Source: Haematobia irritans (lineage: Eukaryota; Arthropoda; Insecta; Diptera; Muscidae). From it: DNA of 64,000 nucleotides. This document shows positions 58,285 through 64,000 of this stretch, one piece after another. Position 1 is the first letter of the stretch, and the number at the start of each line of letters is the position of its first letter. The notes below the pieces were generated by a model. That model saw only the letters and a list, made by a program, of their open reading frames with translations. It searched no databases and was not told the origin of the DNA. The position numbers and the translations under genes were made by a program. Location: assembly GCF_050003625.1 (NCBI RefSeq), contig NC_134397.1:154462691-154526690 (forward strand). The letters are read 5' to 3'.

Positions 58285-58947
58285 AAACAAGATATACGGC
58301 CGTAAGTTCCAGGCCGAATCTTATGTACCCTCCACCATGGATTGCGTAGAAACTTCTACTAAAGATTGTCATCCACAATCGAATTACTTGGTTTGCGGTA
58401 ACACTTGCCGATGGCAACGTATCTTAAAACGTCTTAACATCGTCTTTTAAATTGTAAGTTAGTCCATACGGGGGTATATATTAGACAAAAAGGCCGATTA
58501 AATACGTATATAATTTAGTTCTTGACCGGTATATGTAGTGAAGTCTACAAATAATTACGAACCGATATGAACTTTTGCGCGGTAATTAGAGAGCCAGAAT
58601 TGAAATGTGGGAGTCGCTTTATATGGGGACTATATACAATTATGAATCATCAATTTTTGTGTGATTGGAGATTGGTTTATCTGGGGGTTATATATAACTA
58701 TAGATCGATATGGACCAATTTTGGCATGGTTGTTAGCTGTCATATACTAGCACAATGTACTAAATTTCAACCTAATCGGATGAAGGCTCCGGAGGTCAGA
58801 TCTGGAGATCGGTTTATATAGGGGCTATATATAATTATGGACTGATATGGACCAATTTTTGCATGGTTGTTAGATACCATATACTAACATCACGTACCAA
58901 ATTTCAATCGGATCGGATGAATTTTGTTCCTCTAAAAGGCTCCGGAG

Positions 58948-60306
58948 CAGCGTTGCCAGAATTGTTTCACCAAAAACCGCTAGATTTGCCCAAAAAAATA
59001 GCTAAAAAAAGCTAACAAATGCTAAAAAATAGCTAGAAAAAAAGCTAAATTTTTTGTATTGAAATTTAACAAACTTAAAGGCTTTATTTTACTTACAATG
59101 CATATTATTTTCATTTTAATTCCACTTCTGTGAGACTGTAATAATATCTAAGGCATATTAGATCTGTTTGCGTATTCGATACATTTTGATTACTATCACA
59201 AATTTTTTACTGGAAGTCCTTCGTTTTGTTGGAGCTACCTTCCCAACACCTCTATTTTATTTACTTGTTATTTTAAAATATTAAATGATCTAAGCATGCT
59301 TTGGATTTGGTAAAAAAATGATTTGTCATTTTTTTAAATAAAATTTTAGTTTGGATTTGAAATTGTGAAAAATTCGAAATACATTACTTTTATTTAAATT
59401 GTAGAAAATACCTATAGTTTACATTTCCCAGTAAAAACATTTTCCTTTTGTTCATGAGCTATCAAAGTGCTTTAAAAACGTGCTAACGCCAACTTAAATT
59501 TCCAAATTCAGACTCGACTTCAAGTAGAAATTATTGTATATATACGTTTTTAAAATAAAGTGTTGCAAAAATCTTCTATTTTTGAACGCTATTTTGGTTT
59601 GTGGTTAAGATGCAAAAACTCCTCACATTTAAAGACTATTTCATTAATTCTTCCTTCTTTCATGAAAACATACCCATTTTTAAGTTGAATCACTTAATTA
59701 TAAGGACAAAACGACTTTATCGTCTTTTGGACAAGGAAAACAGTTTATATAAAAGAAATTCACAAATGCTATTATAACCAAAATTCGCGTTCGTATTTTA
59801 AGGAGACGACAATATTTTTTCAGTGCACACATCTACTATTTTAATTTAGTAATATCGTAATAACTTTAGAATATTATAATAACATAAAAAGGATAAACGA
59901 GTCAAATGATAATATTCCCAATAATTTACTGACAGTTTATCTAACAAATTTGTATGGTCATAGTAGATTTAAAGTTTACGATAACTTTTATGTATATAAT
60001 GAGAAAACTTTACAACAAGGTGTACTTGCTACAAAAATGCCCGCATAATGGCTGGACTCATTATTAATGTTTCAACTGAGCTTTGAAATATGTGGAAACC
60101 CTTATACTTGCAGCAAGGCTTAGATAAAAACGCCGATTTTTCCATATTTCAATAGAAACATGTCGAAAATAAAAAAGCCAAAAATAGCTAAAAGGGTCAT
60201 GAAAAAAAGCCAGAAAAAAAGCTAAAAGCTAAATGCATTTTTTTCCCGCTAAACGTCTTCAAAAAAAGCCAAATCTAGCGGGAAAAATGCTAAATTGGCA
60301 ACGCTG
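58948..60306. mobile_element. hAT-type non-autonomous element, 1,359 bp
   Basis: Perfect 11-bp terminal inverted repeats cagcgttgcca / tggcaacgctg and a perfect 8-bp target duplication ctccggag (58940-58947, 60307-60314), itself a palindrome. The empty site is present in other family A copies. Subterminal zones are rich in gctaaaaa words (58990-59050, 60170-60290), as hAT transposases often need. It contains an M2-like segment (59420-59825) but no transposase. Confidence 0.9.
59420..59825 (-). mobile_element. MITE family M2 relic within the hAT element
   Basis: From cccagtaaaaacattttcc to gacgacaatattttttcagtg with the M2 interior (ttccaaattcagactcgact, caagtagaaattatt). The right terminus is kept and the left is lost, so it was present before or captured by the hAT element. 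Confidence 0.6.
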
Positions 60307-60903
60307 CTCCGGAGGTCAAATCTGGAGATCGGTTTATAAGGAGGCTATATATAATTATGGACCGCTGTGGATCAATTTTTGCATGGCTGTTAGAGACCGT
60401 GATTACACCACGTACCAAATTTCATTTGCTTTTCTAAGAGGCTCCGCAAGTCAAATCTGGGGGTCGGTTTATATGGGGGCTATACGTAAAAGTGGTCCGA
60501 TATGGCCCATTTGCAATACCACCCGACCTACATCAATATTGTTATTTACTACTTGCGCCAAGTTTCAAGACGATAGCTTATTTCGTTCGGAAGTTAGCGT
60601 GATTTCAACAGACGGGCTAGATCGACTGAGAATTTCACCATCCAGAATATATACTTTATGGGGTCTTAGAACAATATTCCGATGTGTTACAAACGGAATG
60701 ACAAAGTTAATATAGCCCCCATCCTGTGGTGGAGGGTATAATAATTGAAATTTTCAAATTAAATCAATTTTATTTAATTTATGCCCAGTTAAAACTGTGA
60801 TTTGTATTATCACATTTGGTGATTGAATCACAATTTTTTTTTGTGTACTATGTGTGTACATCAAAAACATATTACCCACTTTAATATCTTTTTTGGTCTA
60901 TGT

Positions 60904-61200
60904 TAGGTTAGGTTAGGTGGCAGCCCGATGTATCAGGCTCACTTAGACAATCCAGTCCATTGTGATACCACATTGGTGAACTTCTCTCTTATCACTGAGT
61001 GCTGCCCGATTCCATGTTTAGCTCAATGATAAGGGACCTCCTTTTTATAGTCGAGTCCAAACGGCGTTCCACATTGCAGTGAAACCACTTAGAGAAGCTT
61101 TGAAACCCTCAGAAATGTCACCAGCATTACTGAGGTAGGATAATCCACCGCTGAAAAATTTTTGGTGTTCGATTCCTGCTTCGACCGAACACCAAAAACA
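60904..61200 (-). repeat. tRNA-derived SINE, second copy with fold-back head
   Basis: 60904-61170 matches the copy at 53041-53310 almost base for base (ggcagcccgatgtatcaggc, agaagctttgaaaccctcag). The tRNA head is missing. In its place the segment ttggtgttcg is followed by an inverted copy of the same segment (cgaccgaacaccaa, 61182-61195), giving a hairpin at 61160-61198. Confidence 0.75.
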
Positions 61201-62165
61201 CTATGTTAGGGTGTTCAATACCGACACAAACCGAAACCGGATAACGAAAAAATTGGCATTTTCAGTTAACCGCGAAAACTGGGTTGTGACCATCGGTTAA
61301 TCGGTTTTCTGTATTTCAACGAAATTTCTTTTTTTTTATTTTTCATATATTTCTTCCAAAAGTGGCAGAGATATACCGAAGGTGAGAAACAAATGACTAC
61401 CCTACGGGAAATTAGTGCAAATTGCCACTAATGGACCCATTACAGGACTAGTACTAGTGCTCCAGTTTATCAACATTTTTAATTGTCATAAATTTATTGA
61501 TTTTTATACTCTCTTGATATTAAAATCTTTTTGAATCCACACTTTTACTAGAATACAACTATCAGAATTATTTATTGTTCTACATATTCCTTTCTGGTGC
61601 GATACGGATGGAAACAGGGTCCTAAAAGTTTGTCCCAGACTTTTTCAATAGCAGTTGTCTATGGGGTAATCCTACTAAGTTGTTCCAGCACGTGTCTTTT
61701 GGGATGAGTCCAAGTCGTGTCCTAAAGTGTAAATATGCCCAGCCAATGACAAACCCATGTTAATTGGCCTGTCCATTCCATACGCTTGAACCAGAACTGT
61801 GACTGGTCCATACACACCAGGGACTAACACTGTACCGGTCCTGGGGTTGATCCATTTTCCGTAGGCTACTTACAACACAGTTTCACTAATTAAATGAAGA
61901 GATTTTAGTCAAACGACATTCCTCTTAGGTGTAAAGTCCTTTCTTTGAGCGCAAATAAACCCGAATTGATTAGAAGCGTTGTGACATTGTCTCAAATCTT
62001 TTTTTTTTTTTTTTGCTTGTAAAGACAATGTTGTTTGTATAAAATGTCGGTCCTCCGAAAAGAAAAAAATTCTTTTAGAAAACTTATAGTCCACACCAAA
62101 AAATGTGTGGATGTATAGAATTTTATATGATTTTACAATATTTGGTGTTTCAGCAAGAAAACAAA
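61201..62165. other. Non-coding DNA, no recognised family
   Basis: 61205-61320 is rich in ccgaaaccgg/ccggttt-like words (cggttaatcggttttctg) and may be part of a short repeat. The remainder is low-copy with a poly(T) run at 62000-62015. Open frames of 60-92 codons show no motif. Confidence 0.4.
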
Positions 62166-62169
62166 TTAA

Positions 62170-63404
<1,235 letters not shown>

Positions 63405-63799
63405 CAAAGACCATTAATAAAGAAGACATGAAATGGGCTTTGATAGTGTTAGTACTAGAAAACAGAGATTAATATCATACTTGTTGGAAAAGCACTCCGA
63501 ACTTACTGGTTTGATGCAGACAATTTTTATTTAGCTATTTTCTCCAACATTTCACGCAAATTTCTGTGTCGGTTGCACTAAATTAGTAATAAAATGTTTC
63601 ACAAAGTGTTTTTGTTCGTTTAATAGTTAAAAAAATTGCTAAAATAAGCGAATTAAGTTTTGTTACGAATGCAAAATGAAAAGAGAAACCGAAAAAAAGT
63701 TGCAACGTCTCATGGAACATGTATGATATTAATCTCTGTTTTTTCAAGAAAAAGAGGAAGAGCAAGCTTATCTCACGTCTTCTTTATTAATGGTCTTTG
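63405..63799. mobile_element. hAT-type MITE, 395 bp, with long inverted repeats
   Basis: Terminal inverted repeats of 23 bp starting caaagaccattaataaagaa, with a second inverted pair further in (aacagagattaatatcatac, 20 bp). A perfect 8-bp direct duplication atacaaat flanks it (63397-63404, 63800-63807). The rejoined flank gcatacaaatgcacaaact matches other family-B tails. No coding capacity. Confidence 0.9.
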
Positions 63800-63834
63800 A
63801 TACAAATGCACAAACTTATTATCATAGACCAAGG

Positions 63835-64000
63835 AAGGTATAGACAACGAAAGTGAATTCACAGCGCTGTAGTTTGTCGGCACACCGTAGATGGCTCTTT
63901 TTCGTCTGCAATTGAGTGTTTTTTTCAATTCAGCTTTAATTTGTTTTCTTTCGTTTGTTCTTTTGATGAAACATCAAATATTGGAAAAACATGTAAAACT
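63835..64000. other. Right edge of the window, nothing recognised
   Basis: Short non-repetitive sequence after the family-B remnant; no open frame or motif. Confidence 0.4.

Larger units (their letters stand above)
58287..60741 (+). mobile_element. Family A modular repeat element, copy A5, split by a hAT element
   Basis: Header aacaagatatacggccgtaa and gtaccctccaccatggattg, modules to 58947, then interruption by the element at 58948-60306, then continuation (ggaggtcaaatctggagatc) to the tail ctgtggtggagggtataata. The rejoined sequence ggctccggaggtcaaatct equals the unbroken sequence in A1 and A2. Confidence 0.85.

Overview
This window is nuclear DNA of a higher fly (Diptera, Brachycera). The genes are GT-AG spliced and of insect type, the intergenic DNA is very AT-rich, and most of it is layered transposon debris. 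From memory, the 29-bp satellite (key motif TTTTCTATAGAAATAAAA) and the two large families called A and B here look like those of muscid/calyptrate flies; the exact species cannot be read from the window. All four recognisable genes lie on the plus strand.

Layout. 1-14.9 kb is almost all mobile-element sequence: copies of families A and B, TA-target MITEs nested in one another, and the 29-bp satellite. 14.9-16.3 kb is a quiet stretch with a good candidate first exon (15903-15981) encoding a signal peptide. 16.5-22.9 kb is a nested family-B array. 23-36 kb holds more A and B copies, MITEs and a dead mariner. 36197-47545 is the dominant gene: a secreted mucin-like chitin-binding protein of about 3,060 residues with 17 peritrophin-A (CBM14) domains, joined by Ser/Gln/Asn-rich and then Thr-rich linkers. 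Its last intron carries a perfect 66-bp fold-back. 48.8-49.9 kb is a hAT-type element with a second MITE nested in it. 50.3-57.5 kb is a gene-rich, repeat-poor pocket with three small housekeeping genes in tandem: SMUG1 (uracil-DNA glycosylase), deterin/survivin (BIR protein of the chromosomal passenger complex) and ADAT2 (tRNA wobble deaminase subunit). They are separated by a tRNA-derived SINE and a 5'-truncated non-LTR retrotransposon. 58.3-64 kb is again repeats: a family A copy split by a hAT element, a second SINE copy with a fold-back end, a family B copy with a 188-bp (TA)n tract, and a hAT-type MITE.

The mucin is an extracellular matrix protein (gut peritrophic or cuticle/tracheal lining); its domains bind chitin and its linkers are likely O-glycosylated. 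The three small genes act in the nucleus or cytoplasm and share no obvious pathway beyond general genome and RNA maintenance. The most interesting items are the complete 17-domain mucin with a phase-compatible signal exon 20 kb upstream, the exactly datable nest of transposons (target-site duplications plus empty sites inside the window), the modular A/B families that fit no class I can name, and an unusual substitution in the SMUG1 active-site motif. No CRISPR array, rRNA or convincing functional tRNA gene was seen.
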